From the NCBI RefSeq assembly GCF_009617755.1, contig NZ_BGZH01000004.1:124001-188000 (forward strand): a DNA stretch of 64,000 bases, in the 5' to 3' direction. The position numbers and the translations under genes were made by a program. This document shows, in pieces, positions 1 through 9,633 of this stretch (position 1 is its first letter; the number at the start of each line of letters is the position of its first letter). The notes below the pieces were generated by a model, which saw only the letters and a list, made by a program, of their open reading frames with translations, did no database searches and was not told where the DNA came from. Source of the stretch: Marinobacter salsuginis. Its GTDB lineage: Bacteria > Pseudomonadota > Gammaproteobacteria > Pseudomonadales > Oleiphilaceae.

Positions 1-17
1 TGCACCATTTGGGTGCA
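1..17. promoter_or_regulatory. NtrC-binding site upstream of glnA
   Basis: A near-perfect palindrome (TGCACC-N5-GGTGCA) matches the known NtrC enhancer consensus. It is centred about 119 bases upstream of the start predicted for the sigma54 promoter at 102-117, a usual distance for NtrC acting by DNA looping. It touches the window edge, so further sites could lie to the left. Confidence 0.8.
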
Positions 18-72
18 GGTTTTCGGTGGAGGGCGCATCATTTCCTTCTAATATGCCCCAAACCCTTGCAGT

Positions 73-89
73 TGCGCCGTTCTGGAGCA
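73..89. promoter_or_regulatory. possible second, weaker NtrC site
   Basis: TGCGCC-N5-GGAGCA agrees with the NtrC palindrome TGCACCATTTTGGTGCA at 13 of 17 positions. It lies just upstream of the -24 element. In E. coli glnA, weak promoter-proximal NtrC sites act as governors; that this one does the same is an inference. Confidence 0.35.
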
Positions 90-101
90 TGCCCTAAAAA
101 T

Positions 102-117
102 TGGCAAGCGCCTTGCT
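102..117 (+). promoter_or_regulatory. sigma54 (-24/-12) promoter of glnA
   Basis: TGGCAAG-N4-TTGCT fits the sigma54 consensus TGGCACG-N4-TTGCW with the invariant GG and GC at correct spacing. Transcription would start near 128, giving a leader of about 145 bases before glnA. With the NtrC palindrome at 1-17 this is the classic nitrogen-regulated glnA promoter. Confidence 0.8.
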
Positions 118-272
118 TTATCGAAATCAGCCGAAATTTACAGGTAAGACGCAACGGCATTTGCTAAGCTGCGCAAACCTGAGAAACAGATCGGAACCCG
201 ATAACCCGGGCGATCCGGCGCCACGAACATGAATACAGCCGCCTGTGCGGTATAACTTACGGAGCATGCACA

Positions 273-1676
273 ATGTCCAAGACAGTTGATTTGATCAAAG
301 AACACGAAGTCAAATGGGTTGACCTGCGCTTCACTGACAGCCGCGGTAAAGAGCAGCACGTTACACTGCCTGCCACCGAAGTAGATGAAGACTTTTTCGC
401 AGACGGCAAGATGTTTGACGGCTCCTCCATCGCGGGCTGGAAAGGCATCAACGAATCCGACATGATCCTGATGCCGGACGACGAGACTTCCGTACTCGAT
501 CCGTTCACCGAAGAGACCACCGTAAACATCACCTGCAACATCGTAGAGCCTTCTACTATGCAGGGTTACGAGCGTGACCCACGCTCCGTTGCCCGTCGCG
601 CAGAGGAATACCTCAAGTCTACCGGCATCGCAGACGGCGCCCTGTTCGGCCCCGAGCCCGAGTTCTTCGTGTTTGACTCCGTAAAATGGAACGTCGACAT
701 GCAGGGTGCGATGTACCACATCCACTCTGAAGAAGCCGCCTGGGTTTCCGGCGAAGATTTCGATCGCAACAACATCGGTCACCGCCCGGGCGTAAAAGGC
801 GGTTACTTCCCGGTTCCGCCGGTTGACAGCCTCCACGACCTGCGTGGCGCCATGTGTGCGGCCATGGAGTCCATGGGACTGGAAATCGAAGTGCACCACC
901 ACGAAGTGGGCACCGCTGGCCAGTGTGAAATCGGCGTTGGCGCCAACACTCTGACCCGCAAAGCAGACGAAGTTCAGATCCTGAAGTACTGCGTGCACAA
1001 CGTGGCCCACGCCTACGGCAAGACCGCCACTTTTATGCCCAAGCCGGTTGTCGGCGATAACGGTTCCGGCATGCACGTTCACATGTCCCTGAGCAAAGAC
1101 GGCAAGAACCTGTTTGCCGGTGACAGCTACGCTGGCCTGAGCGAAACCGCTCTGTACTACATCGGTGGTGTGATCAAGCACGCCAAGGCCATCAACGCCT
1201 TCACCAACAGCTCCACCAACTCGTACAAGCGTCTGGTTCCGGGCTTTGAAGCTCCGGTTATGCTGGCCTACTCTGCCCGTAACCGTTCAGCCTCTATCCG
1301 TATCCCGTATGTGAACAGCCCGAAAGCGCGTCGTATCGAAGTTCGCTTCCCTGATCCGTCTGCCAACCCGTACCTGGCGTTTGCGGCGCTGATGATGGCT
1401 GGCCTCGACGGTATCCAGAACAAGATCCACCCTGGCGATGCCATGGACAAGGATCTGTACGACCTGCCGAAAGAAGAAGCCCTGAGCATTCCGACCGTGG
1501 CCGAGACTCTGTCCGAAGCCCTGGACTGCCTGGAAGCAGATCACGAGTTCCTGACTCGTGGTGGCGTATTCACCGAAGACATGATCGCAGGCTACGTTGA
1601 TCTGAAGCGCGGTGAAGTCGAGAAACTGAACATGACCACTCACCCGATCGAGTTCGACCTGTACTACTCCTGCTAA
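273..1676 (+). CDS. glnA: glutamine synthetase, type I
   Basis: Makes glutamine from glutamate, ammonia and ATP as a cytoplasmic dodecamer, the main ammonia-assimilation enzyme. The 467 residues match the GSI-beta length. An N-terminal beta-grasp domain is followed by the catalytic domain with the glutamate-binding stretch [11 protein letters not shown] and the ATP loop. Tyr396 in DKDLYDLP is the expected adenylylation site, so control by GlnE is likely. The start ATG has GGAG about nine bases upstream. Expression is predicted from the sigma54/NtrC promoter at 102-117, and a strong terminator follows. Confidence 0.98.
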   Translation: MSKTVDLIKEHEVKWVDLRFTDSRGKEQHVTLPATEVDEDFFADGKMFDGSSIAGWKGINESDMILMPDDETSVLDPFTEETTVNITCNIVEPSTMQGYERDPRSVARRAEEYLKSTGIADGALFGPEPEFFVFDSVKWNVDMQGAMYHIHSEEAAWVSGEDFDRNNIGHRPGVKGGYFPVPPVDSLHDLRGAMCAAMESMGLEIEVHHHEVGTAGQCEIGVGANTLTRKADEVQILKYCVHNVAHAYGKTATFMPKPVVGDNGSGMHVHMSLSKDGKNLFAGDSYAGLSETALYYIGGVIKHAKAINAFTNSSTNSYKRLVPGFEAPVMLAYSARNRSASIRIPYVNSPKARRIEVRFPDPSANPYLAFAALMMAGLDGIQNKIHPGDAMDKDLYDLPKEEALSIPTVAETLSEALDCLEADHEFLTRGGVFTEDMIAGYVDLKRGEVEKLNMTTHPIEFDLYYSC

Positions 1677-1701
1677 CACCTCGCTTTAGAGGAAAGCAGA
1701 C

Positions 1702-1729
1702 AAGCCCCGCCTTCGTGCGGGGCTTTTTT
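1702..1729 (+). terminator. rho-independent terminator of glnA
   Basis: An 8-bp GC-rich stem (AGCCCCGC/GCGGGGCT) is followed by six T residues, 25 bases after the glnA stop. It separates glnA from the next gene, so ntrB and ntrC depend mainly on their own promoter. Confidence 0.9.
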
Positions 1730-1849
1730 GTGAGCAGCCGCACAGTGCCTGGAGCCCTTAACGATATGTAACCAACATCAGGCTCTGCAGGCGTTGAAAA
1801 GACTCCGGGCGCCGCCGATAATCGAGGAAACCCAATAACAGGTGAGCTT

Positions 1850-2374
1850 ATGAATCCAAAGTCTGGATTGGTTGCCGGCCTTTTCTTTTTGCTGGCGGTT
1901 CCCGTCTCTGCCGAGGTTTACCGAAATGTCGATGCCTACGGCAACGTCACCTACTCTGACGAGCCGAGCGAGGGCTCTGAAGCGGTCCAGGTCAAGCCAG
2001 TCACGACCATCACATTGCCCAAGCCAGAAGTTGTTCAGGAAACCGAAAAGCTGCGCGAAGAGGTGCAGCGGGAAGGCGCAGCTTACGACAGCGTCTCGTT
2101 CGCCTATCCGGACAACAATCAGGCGTTCCATAGTGGCAGCGGCGACGTACAGTTCGAGGTCCGTAGCACACCCGGGCTCCAGCCTGGTCACAAATACGAA
2201 GTCACGCTGGACGGGCAGCCAGTCGGCCAGAGTACTTCTGGCTCGATCACCGTCAACAACGTCTTCCGTGGAACCCATGAAGCCCGCGTCCACATCGTGG
2301 ATGAAAACGGAGTTCAGGTGAAAACCGGCTCACCGATCACCTTCACCGTTCACCGCCCTTCCGCATTGAACTAA
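1850..2374 (+). CDS. exported DUF4124 domain protein
   Basis: Function unknown. The 174-residue product begins with a signal peptide of about 21 residues ending VSA, then a DUF4124 domain (EVYRNVDAYGNVTYSDEP, a motif common in small periplasmic proteobacterial proteins). A short charged coiled segment follows at about residues 62-80. The C-terminal 85 residues look like a beta-sandwich of Ig or FN3 type (YEVTLDGQPVG, ARVHIVDENG). It sits between glnA and ntrB behind the glnA terminator, preceded by AGGTGA. No enzymatic motif is visible. A role linked to nitrogen control is only a guess from position. Confidence 0.85.
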   Translation: MNPKSGLVAGLFFLLAVPVSAEVYRNVDAYGNVTYSDEPSEGSEAVQVKPVTTITLPKPEVVQETEKLREEVQREGAAYDSVSFAYPDNNQAFHSGSGDVQFEVRSTPGLQPGHKYEVTLDGQPVGQSTSGSITVNNVFRGTHEARVHIVDENGVQVKTGSPITFTVHRPSALN

Positions 2375-2393
2375 CCAAACCTGCCTAACAATT

Positions 2394-2410
2394 CGCACTA
2401 TTTTGGTGCG
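2394..2410. promoter_or_regulatory. NtrC-type palindrome upstream of ntrB
   Basis: CGCAC-N7-GTGCG agrees with the NtrC palindrome at 14 of 17 positions. It lies about 195 bases before the ntrB start. In enteric bacteria a site near glnL lets NtrC regulate its own operon, and autoregulation is the likely role here. No convincing sigma54 promoter lies downstream of it. Confidence 0.6.
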
Positions 2411-2604
2411 GACGCACCAGAAAACAGCCATACTCTGATCAGCAACGGGGCGCATTTTCCGGACTGGTCAGAGGGATTTCTCCCATTTGCACCAGCTTAC
2501 GGCACTTTTCAGCGCCAATAAGCCCCTCTGCCCGCACTTTGCCCACTCATTCGTGAACCGGGTTCAAAGTGGTTCGCTTTTTGCAAAACTCCGGAGGTCA
2601 CACT

Positions 2605-3723
2605 ATGTCGAACCAACGGGATTCACGCATGGCACTGCCTTCGGCCCATCAAACCGGATACAAGAGCATTCTCGACAGCCTCACTACCGCTGTCCTGGTG
2701 CTCGAGGACAATCTCAGCATCCGGTATCTCAACCCCGCCGCCGAAAGCCTGTTCGAAACCAGCATGACCCGCAGTCAGGGCCAACCCTTCCAGGACATTC
2801 TGGTGGAATCCGAAGACGCCCTGAAAACGCTTTTTGCCGCTGTACGGAACGGACAATCCTATACTCGCCGCGAGGCCGAATTTCTCCTCACCAGCGGTTC
2901 CCGGCTTACGGTCGATTATTCCGTCACCCCCATCAGCCTGGAACCGACGGAACTCCTGATCGAGATCCAGCCGAGAGACAGGCTGATGCGGATCAGTCGT
3001 GAGGAAGACATCATCTCCCAGCAGGAGACCACCCGAATTCTGGTCCGGGGCATGGCCCACGAGATCAAGAACCCGCTTGGCGGCATCCGTGGTGCGGCTC
3101 AGCTTCTTGATCGGGAACTCAACAGTGAGGATCAACGGGAATACACCCGGGTCATCATCGACGAGGCGGATCGGCTCCGGAGCCTTGTGGACCGGATGCT
3201 GGGCCCGAACAAGGCATTGAAGCTGGCGCCGACCAATATTCATGAAATCCTCGAACGGGTAGGCACCTTGCTTGAGGCCGAAAGCAAGGGACGACTGAAT
3301 TTCGAACGGGATTACGACCCCAGCATTCCCGAGTTCAAGGGTGACAAGGAACAACTGATTCAGGCGTTCCTGAACATCGCACGGAACGCCATGGAAGCAG
3401 CCTTCGAAAACCAAGCGAGCCACAGTTCCGATGAGCCGCCGACCATTACGTTCCGTACCCGCACCCTGCGCCAGTTCACCATTGGCAACCGACGCCACAG
3501 GCTCGTGTGCCGGGTCGACGTGATCGACAACGGCCCCGGCATTCCGCCGGAGCTGGTGCAGAACATTTTCTATCCGATGATCAGTGGCCGTGCCAGTGGC
3601 ACCGGCCTGGGCCTTTCCATTACCCAGAGCATCATCGGCCAACACCGTGGACTGGTCGAATGCGAAAGCGAACCAGGCCGAACCGACTTCATCATCTTCC
3701 TGCCTCTGGAGGACACCCCATGA
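2605..3723 (+). CDS. ntrB: nitrogen sensor histidine kinase NtrB
   Basis: Under nitrogen limitation NtrB (GlnL) autophosphorylates and passes phosphate to NtrC; PII switches it to phosphatase mode. The protein has an N-terminal PAS domain (about residues 18-110), an H-box AHEIKNPLGG with phospho-acceptor His152, then an N box (NIARNAMEAA) and G boxes (DNGPGIP, GTGLGLSIT). No membrane segment is seen, as expected for a cytosolic sensor. I chose the ATG at 2605 because GGAGGT lies seven bases upstream; an in-frame GTG at 2569 has no such site. The stop overlaps the ntrC start (ATGA), so translation is coupled. Confidence 0.96.
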   Translation: MSNQRDSRMALPSAHQTGYKSILDSLTTAVLVLEDNLSIRYLNPAAESLFETSMTRSQGQPFQDILVESEDALKTLFAAVRNGQSYTRREAEFLLTSGSRLTVDYSVTPISLEPTELLIEIQPRDRLMRISREEDIISQQETTRILVRGMAHEIKNPLGGIRGAAQLLDRELNSEDQREYTRVIIDEADRLRSLVDRMLGPNKALKLAPTNIHEILERVGTLLEAESKGRLNFERDYDPSIPEFKGDKEQLIQAFLNIARNAMEAAFENQASHSSDEPPTITFRTRTLRQFTIGNRRHRLVCRVDVIDNGPGIPPELVQNIFYPMISGRASGTGLGLSITQSIIGQHRGLVECESEPGRTDFIIFLPLEDTP

Positions 3724-5147
3724 GCCAACCGGCGAACGTCTGGATCATAGACGACGACCGCAGTATTCGCTGGGTGCTGGAGCGCGCCCTTAACCAGGCC
3801 GGTATGCAGCCCCGAGTTTTTGACAGTGGTGAAAGCATCATGATGCGGCTGGAACACGAACAGCCGGACGCCATCGTGAGCGATATCCGGATGCCCGGCG
3901 TCGACGGCATCACCCTGTTGTCCCAGATTGTGGACGTTCACCCGGACGTGCCTGTCATCATCATGACCGCGCACTCGGATCTGGAGAGCGCCGTAACCAG
4001 CTACCAGACCGGTGCCTTCGAATACCTTCCCAAGCCGTTCGATGTGGATGACGCGGTCGCGCTGGTCAAGCGCGCCGTGGCCCACAGCCATGAGAAGCGT
4101 GCCAGTGGTGAACCCCAGGCCGAAATGTCCCAGCGCAACGCCGAAATCATCGGTGAAGCGCCGGCCATGCAGGAAGTCTTCCGGGCTATTGGCCGGCTTT
4201 CGCACTCCAACATCACGGTTCTCATCAACGGCGAAAGCGGCACGGGTAAGGAACTGGTGGCCCAGGCGCTGCACAACCACAGCCCCCGGGCGAACCATCC
4301 CTTCATTGCCCTGAACATGGCTGCAATTCCCAAAGACCTGATTGAATCCGAACTCTTCGGCCACGAAAAGGGTGCCTTCACCGGCGCTGGCGCCGCTCGC
4401 CAGGGCCGGTTCGAACAGGCCAACGGTGGCACCCTGTTCCTGGACGAAATCGGGGATATGCCCGCTGACACTCAGACCCGCCTCCTGCGGGTTCTGGCCG
4501 ATGGCGAATTCTACCGGGTAGGCGGCACAACCCCGATCAAGGTGGATGTGCGCATCATCGCGGCAACCCACCAGGACCTGGAGAAACTGGTGCAGGCAGG
4601 CACCTTCCGAGAAGACCTGTTCCACCGCCTGAACGTCATTCGCGTGCACTTGCCCAAGCTCGCCGAGCGCCGGGAAGACATCCCCCGCCTGATGCAGCAC
4701 TTCCTGAAACGGGCGGCCAAAGAGCTGGCCGTCGAGCCCAAGATCCTGCGCGAAGAGGCCGAAGAATACCTGACCACCCTGCCCTGGCCCGGCAACGTCC
4801 GCCAGCTGGAGAACACCTGCCGATGGCTGACAGTGATGGCCAGCGGCCGCGAGATCCACATTGATGACTTGCCACCCGAGTTATTACACCAGGCCGAGAC
4901 ACCAACCACCGGAGCAACCTGGCAGGAAGGCCTGAAAAACTGGGCCGAACAGGAACTGAAGCGTGGCAAGAAGGGAATTCTCGATACAGCCGTGCCCGAG
5001 TTCGAGAAAATCATGATTGAAACAGCCCTGAAGCACACCGGTGGCCGTCGACGGGATGCCTCCATCCTGCTGGGATGGGGCCGGAACACGCTCACCCGGA
5101 AAATCAACGAGCTGGGGATGGATCATCCGGAACACGAGGAAGACTGA
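3720..5147 (+). CDS. ntrC: nitrogen regulator NtrC (sigma54 activator)
   Basis: NtrC (GlnG) binds enhancer palindromes and, when phosphorylated, uses ATP hydrolysis to open sigma54 promoters such as that of glnA. The 475 residues comprise a receiver domain with Asp55 (SDIRMPGVDG), an AAA+ domain with Walker A GESGTGKE, the sigma54-contacting GAFTGA loop and Walker B LFLDEIGD, and a C-terminal Fis-type helix-turn-helix (RRDASILLGWGRNTLTRK). All key residues are intact. It starts inside the ntrB stop codon and is followed by a terminator. Confidence 0.97.
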   Translation: MSQPANVWIIDDDRSIRWVLERALNQAGMQPRVFDSGESIMMRLEHEQPDAIVSDIRMPGVDGITLLSQIVDVHPDVPVIIMTAHSDLESAVTSYQTGAFEYLPKPFDVDDAVALVKRAVAHSHEKRASGEPQAEMSQRNAEIIGEAPAMQEVFRAIGRLSHSNITVLINGESGTGKELVAQALHNHSPRANHPFIALNMAAIPKDLIESELFGHEKGAFTGAGAARQGRFEQANGGTLFLDEIGDMPADTQTRLLRVLADGEFYRVGGTTPIKVDVRIIAATHQDLEKLVQAGTFREDLFHRLNVIRVHLPKLAERREDIPRLMQHFLKRAAKELAVEPKILREEAEEYLTTLPWPGNVRQLENTCRWLTVMASGREIHIDDLPPELLHQAETPTTGATWQEGLKNWAEQELKRGKKGILDTAVPEFEKIMIETALKHTGGRRRDASILLGWGRNTLTRKINELGMDHPEHEED

Positions 5148-5182
5148 CGATTGACGAACCGCCGGGGTTCGTTGATGTTTTG

Positions 5183-5210
5183 GGGCAGGACTCGCGTCCT
5201 GCCCTTTTTT
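5183..5210 (+). terminator. rho-independent terminator of ntrBC
   Basis: A perfect 9-bp stem (GGGCAGGAC/GTCCTGCCC) with a 4-base loop is followed by six T residues. The T tract runs into the mshQ stop codon on the other strand, so the two convergent units end at nearly the same base. Confidence 0.9.
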
Positions 5211-8200
5211 ATCGTTCCTGCCAGTAGATCACGCGGTCGTGGCCGCGATAGACGCCGAACGTTGCCAGCCCAAGCGGATCCTCAAGAACGCCATCATCAT
5301 TCCAGTCAAACTCGAGCCAGGCGTCGACATTCCAGACCAAAGAATCGGTCCCACGGGTTCCGTTGGGCACGAGTTCCAGCGGCGTGGCCTCGCCCATGGA
5401 GAAGTTGCCGCTTGAAGGCGCACTGGTACTGAGCGAATGGTGATTTGCCGAATTGGTCAAATCAGCTGTATTCCAGATTGTGCAGCTATCATCTGTGTGG
5501 GTCATGAAACGTGACCCATCCCAGTACTCAAGCCTGAACGGCATTGCGAGCGACCCGATATTTTCCGGGCCATAAACGTTCTCCAGAGTGAATCGGCCAA
5601 ACCGGACATCAAAAGCGGCCGCGGGTGTAAACAGGTATGGCGCAGCGGCGGCCGCCACACCATCAGAGTCAGTCAGGCTGGTCACCGAAAACTCAAGCTG
5701 TGGCACAAACGGCGCTATCCGGGAATCGGAGGTCTTGTTATAAACGAAGCGGTCCGAAGCCGAGAAATCATAAAGCATCACCCCTGAACCCAGCGAAGAC
5801 ACCGGAGCCGTGAGGTTGCCGCCGACCTCGGTTGGCGAAAGCGCCATAAACGCGCCAGCCGTGTCTACAGCGGCAGTATCGGACGTTGGATACGAGCGAT
5901 TGACATCGGAGGCGACGAGCCTTTGGAATCCAGTGAATGTGTAATTCCGTGTTCGGGTTCCCTGCACCGACAAAGGCTCTATGGTCAGAGAGGGTGTAAC
6001 CAGCCATTCGAACGCCTGTCCGGTGTAAACAAAAGCTGAACCCGTCGTACACTGGGCCTCAAACTCGCCGGGATCGACCGATACCTGAAAACGGTCCGGG
6101 TAAAAGCGTCCGATTGGAACACTTTGCCCACCGGGAACGTCTCGCCCGAGGTAGCTTCCTGGCACGGGCGAAGCTTCAAAGCGAAAAACACCGACCTCTG
6201 AGACCTCGGCTGCCACAATCTCTTCTGCCGATGAGGATCTGGTGTGGGAGTAGCTGACGGGTGATACTGAACCGGGTGCCCCACCAGCAGGTTGAACCAG
6301 GCTGGAAGACAAGGGTATATCCAGTAACCGGAAATTGGGCGTAATCGGATTGCCCTGACACAGATCACCATCGCCGTTCTGCTCCCAACCCACAGCGGTG
6401 ATCGAAAGATCAAACGTCTGTCCCGCTTTCCGGAATGCAGGACAGGTCGCGTTTCCGGCCGGGCAATCACCCGCGGATGTCACACAAAAACCAGCCGGAA
6501 TACTGACAAAACTGTCTGCGCCTGGCATTTGTAAACCGTCGTCGCCGGTTGCTGCCGAGCCGAGGTAGATAGCGTCGAGGTTTATCAGGCCTGCGTCAGG
6601 GTAAAGAACATCCACCTCTGCAATACCGCCCGTACCGAACTGAAGGCTGATCGGCGTGGCATTCGACTGGCCAGAGCCAACCGCCGTATTGTCAACGAAC
6701 ACCTGACGGCTCTCGGGGCGACCGGTCGGCCCCGGATCAACATAGGTCGACCAGAAACTTACCTCCCGCTGCACATTTTCAAAAGCCGGAACGCACGCGC
6801 CAGTCTGGTTATCTCGACGCACCGCGCTTATCTGGACTGAGGTCGCTGGTTGATGAGAAGTCAGGTCTGGTATATCGAAGGCCAGACCAGCATCAAGGAA
6901 GGTTAGCTCGCACGCGACGGCGGAAACGCTGCCGCTTCCATTGTCACAAAGGGTCTGAGTAAAGGCCTTCGTTGAAGGATTTGAGGATGCAATGGCCAAG
7001 CTCGCCGTTCCCGCAGTTGTGATCTGAAGCTGACGGGTAGCCTGGCCGCCAGTGAATGAAAAAGTGTCACCGCCAACCCATCCCGAAGGGCTCAGTGTTA
7101 CATTCACCGGGTCCGTGAAAAGCACACTGCAATCTGAATTTTCGCAGGCTCTGACAGTCACAGTTTCCGGCTGACAGGTTAACGCTGTGCCATCATGTAA
7201 AAACTCGAAGTGATCAACCAACTGACCGACCGGATTCAGCTTTTCCGCGCACAGCTGCAGGTTATCGAGCTCATGTATATTGGTGGAGCCACCGGTTGAG
7301 CCAGTCAACGAAAGGTAAAAATTCTGAGGGGTCGCCGGTTGATTCGGAAAACTGCTCAGGTCCAATTGAACAAGCTGTTGAAAGCTATTGCCTGTTCCCG
7401 AAACATCCCGCTCGACGGAGACAATCGGACCGACACCGCCTCTCGAATCAACAATAATCCGATAGCGGTGGGGTGTCGGATTATTACCGGGCTGGTCGAT
7501 CCCCGGGCTCAGCGAGCCGGTCCCTCCGAGGTATTGGTAGTTGCTCTGGGCGGCACCACGGATTGCCACTGCGTCCCGAACAAAGCCGATACCACCGACG
7601 CGCCCTTCCGTGGCGTTGGAAAAGTTGCCGAATTCGTCCAGACCAATCCCGAGCCAACCACCCGCGAATCCGGGATCGCCGTTGTTGCGCTGAGCGTATC
7701 CAAGCGACCCTCCGAAGCTCCCCGGCTGAGGGGTAACCGCGGCATCCGACAGCACAATCGTCAGACCATCAGCACCATTGCCGCCGTAAGCAAAATAGTC
7801 GAACTCCAGTCTCACATAGTTGTCCGCTCCGGGAATCAGATTCTGGAACGTTGCCGCTGTTGCCTGATTGCCTGAAGCTTCTGTCATACGCAGGCGACCG
7901 TTGACAATACCGGGTGTAAAGCTGCCGCTGGATACATTCGTGATCCAGTCATCCGGCGACAGGCTGGCAGTACCGAAGGTATCGCCAGCACACGTCAGTG
8001 GGGAGGCGCTGCCGTCAATAACGACATCATCAATGTGCCAGAAATCAAAGTTTCCACTATTGCCTGATTCCTGAACGAAACGTATCTGGAAATCACTGTG
8101 AAAAGCATCGGGCGGCAGTGTGAAGACGACGTCGCCGGATTCACCGTTGGTCCCGTTGCCGGGGTATCGATCAATCAGATCCCAGTTGCCGGCATCATCA

Positions 8201-9633
8201 AGGTACTCGACTCGAAGGTCTTCGCCGCCATCGGGATCCTCACTGAAGCTATCATCGCCCCGCCTCCACCAATAGGCGACGGTGCCCGTTGTCAGACCGG
8301 AAAGATCGAGAGGGTCAAGCGTGACCTCGACTAAACCGCTGGAGGTAAACAGGGAACGCACGGGGCTCTTGCTGGTTTGCGCACTGATCCCCGCATCACC
8401 GCCGGACGATGTCACGACAGACCAATCCGGTCCGAGAGAACTGCGCTCGAAATCATCACAAAACAGGGCCGTTAATGTGCTGCAGAAGCCGCCCGTCTCT
8501 TCATTACCGACAACAAAAAAGGCCCCCGGATCAGAGAGGTTGTTGTAGTGGGTTCTCAGCCAGCCGCCAGACCGGGCCCCTGTTGAGATCCGGATCTCAT
8601 CAACGTCGCCATTCAGAATGGTTTCACCGTTGCCCTGAACGATGCCATACCCGGATCTGTAAGGCTGAGAGGTTACGTTGAGGGTTCTGCCGGAACAGTC
8701 GTTATCGGCTGCAACCTGTTGCCCGTTGATGTAAGCGCGGGTCGTGGTCCCGTCGAAACTGATGGCGTAATGAGCCCACCCGGTAGTGGCGCTACCGCCA
8801 TCGAACCACGCCTCGGTGTTACCGCAGGTCACCCCCCACGTAACACCGTTGTTCTGCCTTACGGCAATGCGGAACAAGTAGTTGGCGCCCCAACCAATGA
8901 CATTACCTTTCCAGAGAATCGGATGATGATCGTTTCCGGACTGATTGCCGGAAACCCTTGCCCAAGCTTCGGCCGTGAAGCTTGTCGATAAGCCGGGGTC
9001 GCCGAAATCGAAAAAACGTACCGCCGGGTCTTCAGATTGCCCATTGGCGAACTGCCCCGGGTGCGCTCTTGCGCCGGCGACGATCCCGTTATTGAGATAC
9101 GTCGGGTAGTTGTTGCCCTGTCCCAGCAGATCGCCACCGTTCAGGTTGGCTGTCGAATCCTCCAAAGTGGTCTGCCGACCTCCTGACTCTTCCAGGTGGT
9201 GAACCATCTGAAAGTCATTATCCCAGGCACCAACTGGATTCGACTGGTTTGCCGCTGAGGGATTGCCGTAATACAGATACAGGTTGGTATTGGCGGATGC
9301 TGACAGGTTTGGTATCCGGATCCAGGCGACAAGCTCACCGGTAGAACCGTTATAGCGTTCCAGCTCATGGTCAAGTTGGGTCCCATCCTCAAGCGCAAAA
9401 ACGATATCGTCTCCATCCGCTTGGGCGGAATTGGCCAGATCGGCATCTGTCGCCCTGAACATGACCGCAAAATCTGCCAGGTCACCCACCACCTGGCTGG
9501 CCTGGATCTGGATCGCCTTTCGGTAATTCCAGTCAGGATTGAACCAGGCGGCCTCAGAAACTGCGGTCCAGGCCATTAAAACCAGAAGAGCGAGAAAACC
9601 GGATATCGGACGGTTGGTTCGGATCCACTTCAT
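5209..9633 (-). CDS. mshQ: MshQ, large MSHA-pilus-associated lectin-like protein
   Basis: Last gene of the MSHA operon, 1474 residues. A signal peptide (about residues 1-28, ending SEA) is followed by a DUF2341 domain (about 30-125, FNPDWNYRKAI) and a LamG/concanavalin-like domain (about 190-375). A MAM-like beta-sandwich comes next (about 389-545), then an L-type-lectin-like domain (about 547-795; GADGLTIVLSD and GGWLGIGLDEFG). The C-terminal half (about 805-1474) resembles DUF6701 of MshQ proteins. It is likely exposed on the cell surface or at the pilus tip and may bind glycans; this is inferred from fold types. Its start overlaps the mshP stop by four bases. Confidence 0.85.
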   Translation of the reverse strand: MKWIRTNRPISGFLALLVLMAWTAVSEAAWFNPDWNYRKAIQIQASQVVGDLADFAVMFRATDADLANSAQADGDDIVFALEDGTQLDHELERYNGSTGELVAWIRIPNLSASANTNLYLYYGNPSAANQSNPVGAWDNDFQMVHHLEESGGRQTTLEDSTANLNGGDLLGQGNNYPTYLNNGIVAGARAHPGQFANGQSEDPAVRFFDFGDPGLSTSFTAEAWARVSGNQSGNDHHPILWKGNVIGWGANYLFRIAVRQNNGVTWGVTCGNTEAWFDGGSATTGWAHYAISFDGTTTRAYINGQQVAADNDCSGRTLNVTSQPYRSGYGIVQGNGETILNGDVDEIRISTGARSGGWLRTHYNNLSDPGAFFVVGNEETGGFCSTLTALFCDDFERSSLGPDWSVVTSSGGDAGISAQTSKSPVRSLFTSSGLVEVTLDPLDLSGLTTGTVAYWWRRGDDSFSEDPDGGEDLRVEYLDDAGNWDLIDRYPGNGTNGESGDVVFTLPPDAFHSDFQIRFVQESGNSGNFDFWHIDDVVIDGSASPLTCAGDTFGTASLSPDDWITNVSSGSFTPGIVNGRLRMTEASGNQATAATFQNLIPGADNYVRLEFDYFAYGGNGADGLTIVLSDAAVTPQPGSFGGSLGYAQRNNGDPGFAGGWLGIGLDEFGNFSNATEGRVGGIGFVRDAVAIRGAAQSNYQYLGGTGSLSPGIDQPGNNPTPHRYRIIVDSRGGVGPIVSVERDVSGTGNSFQQLVQLDLSSFPNQPATPQNFYLSLTGSTGGSTNIHELDNLQLCAEKLNPVGQLVDHFEFLHDGTALTCQPETVTVRACENSDCSVLFTDPVNVTLSPSGWVGGDTFSFTGGQATRQLQITTAGTASLAIASSNPSTKAFTQTLCDNGSGSVSAVACELTFLDAGLAFDIPDLTSHQPATSVQISAVRRDNQTGACVPAFENVQREVSFWSTYVDPGPTGRPESRQVFVDNTAVGSGQSNATPISLQFGTGGIAEVDVLYPDAGLINLDAIYLGSAATGDDGLQMPGADSFVSIPAGFCVTSAGDCPAGNATCPAFRKAGQTFDLSITAVGWEQNGDGDLCQGNPITPNFRLLDIPLSSSLVQPAGGAPGSVSPVSYSHTRSSSAEEIVAAEVSEVGVFRFEASPVPGSYLGRDVPGGQSVPIGRFYPDRFQVSVDPGEFEAQCTTGSAFVYTGQAFEWLVTPSLTIEPLSVQGTRTRNYTFTGFQRLVASDVNRSYPTSDTAAVDTAGAFMALSPTEVGGNLTAPVSSLGSGVMLYDFSASDRFVYNKTSDSRIAPFVPQLEFSVTSLTDSDGVAAAAAPYLFTPAAAFDVRFGRFTLENVYGPENIGSLAMPFRLEYWDGSRFMTHTDDSCTIWNTADLTNSANHHSLSTSAPSSGNFSMGEATPLELVPNGTRGTDSLVWNVDAWLEFDWNDDGVLEDPLGLATFGVYRGHDRVIYWQER

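Noticed and set aside
138..1181. 347-codon frame on the minus strand opposite glnA
   Set aside because: It is antisense to glnA with no recognisable domain and covers the glnA promoter region.
2570..2585. TGGTTCG-N4-TTGCA, a 14 of 16 match to a sigma54 promoter just before ntrB
   Set aside because: Transcription would start near 2596, inside the ntrB ribosome-binding site (2593-2598), leaving no usable site on the mRNA.
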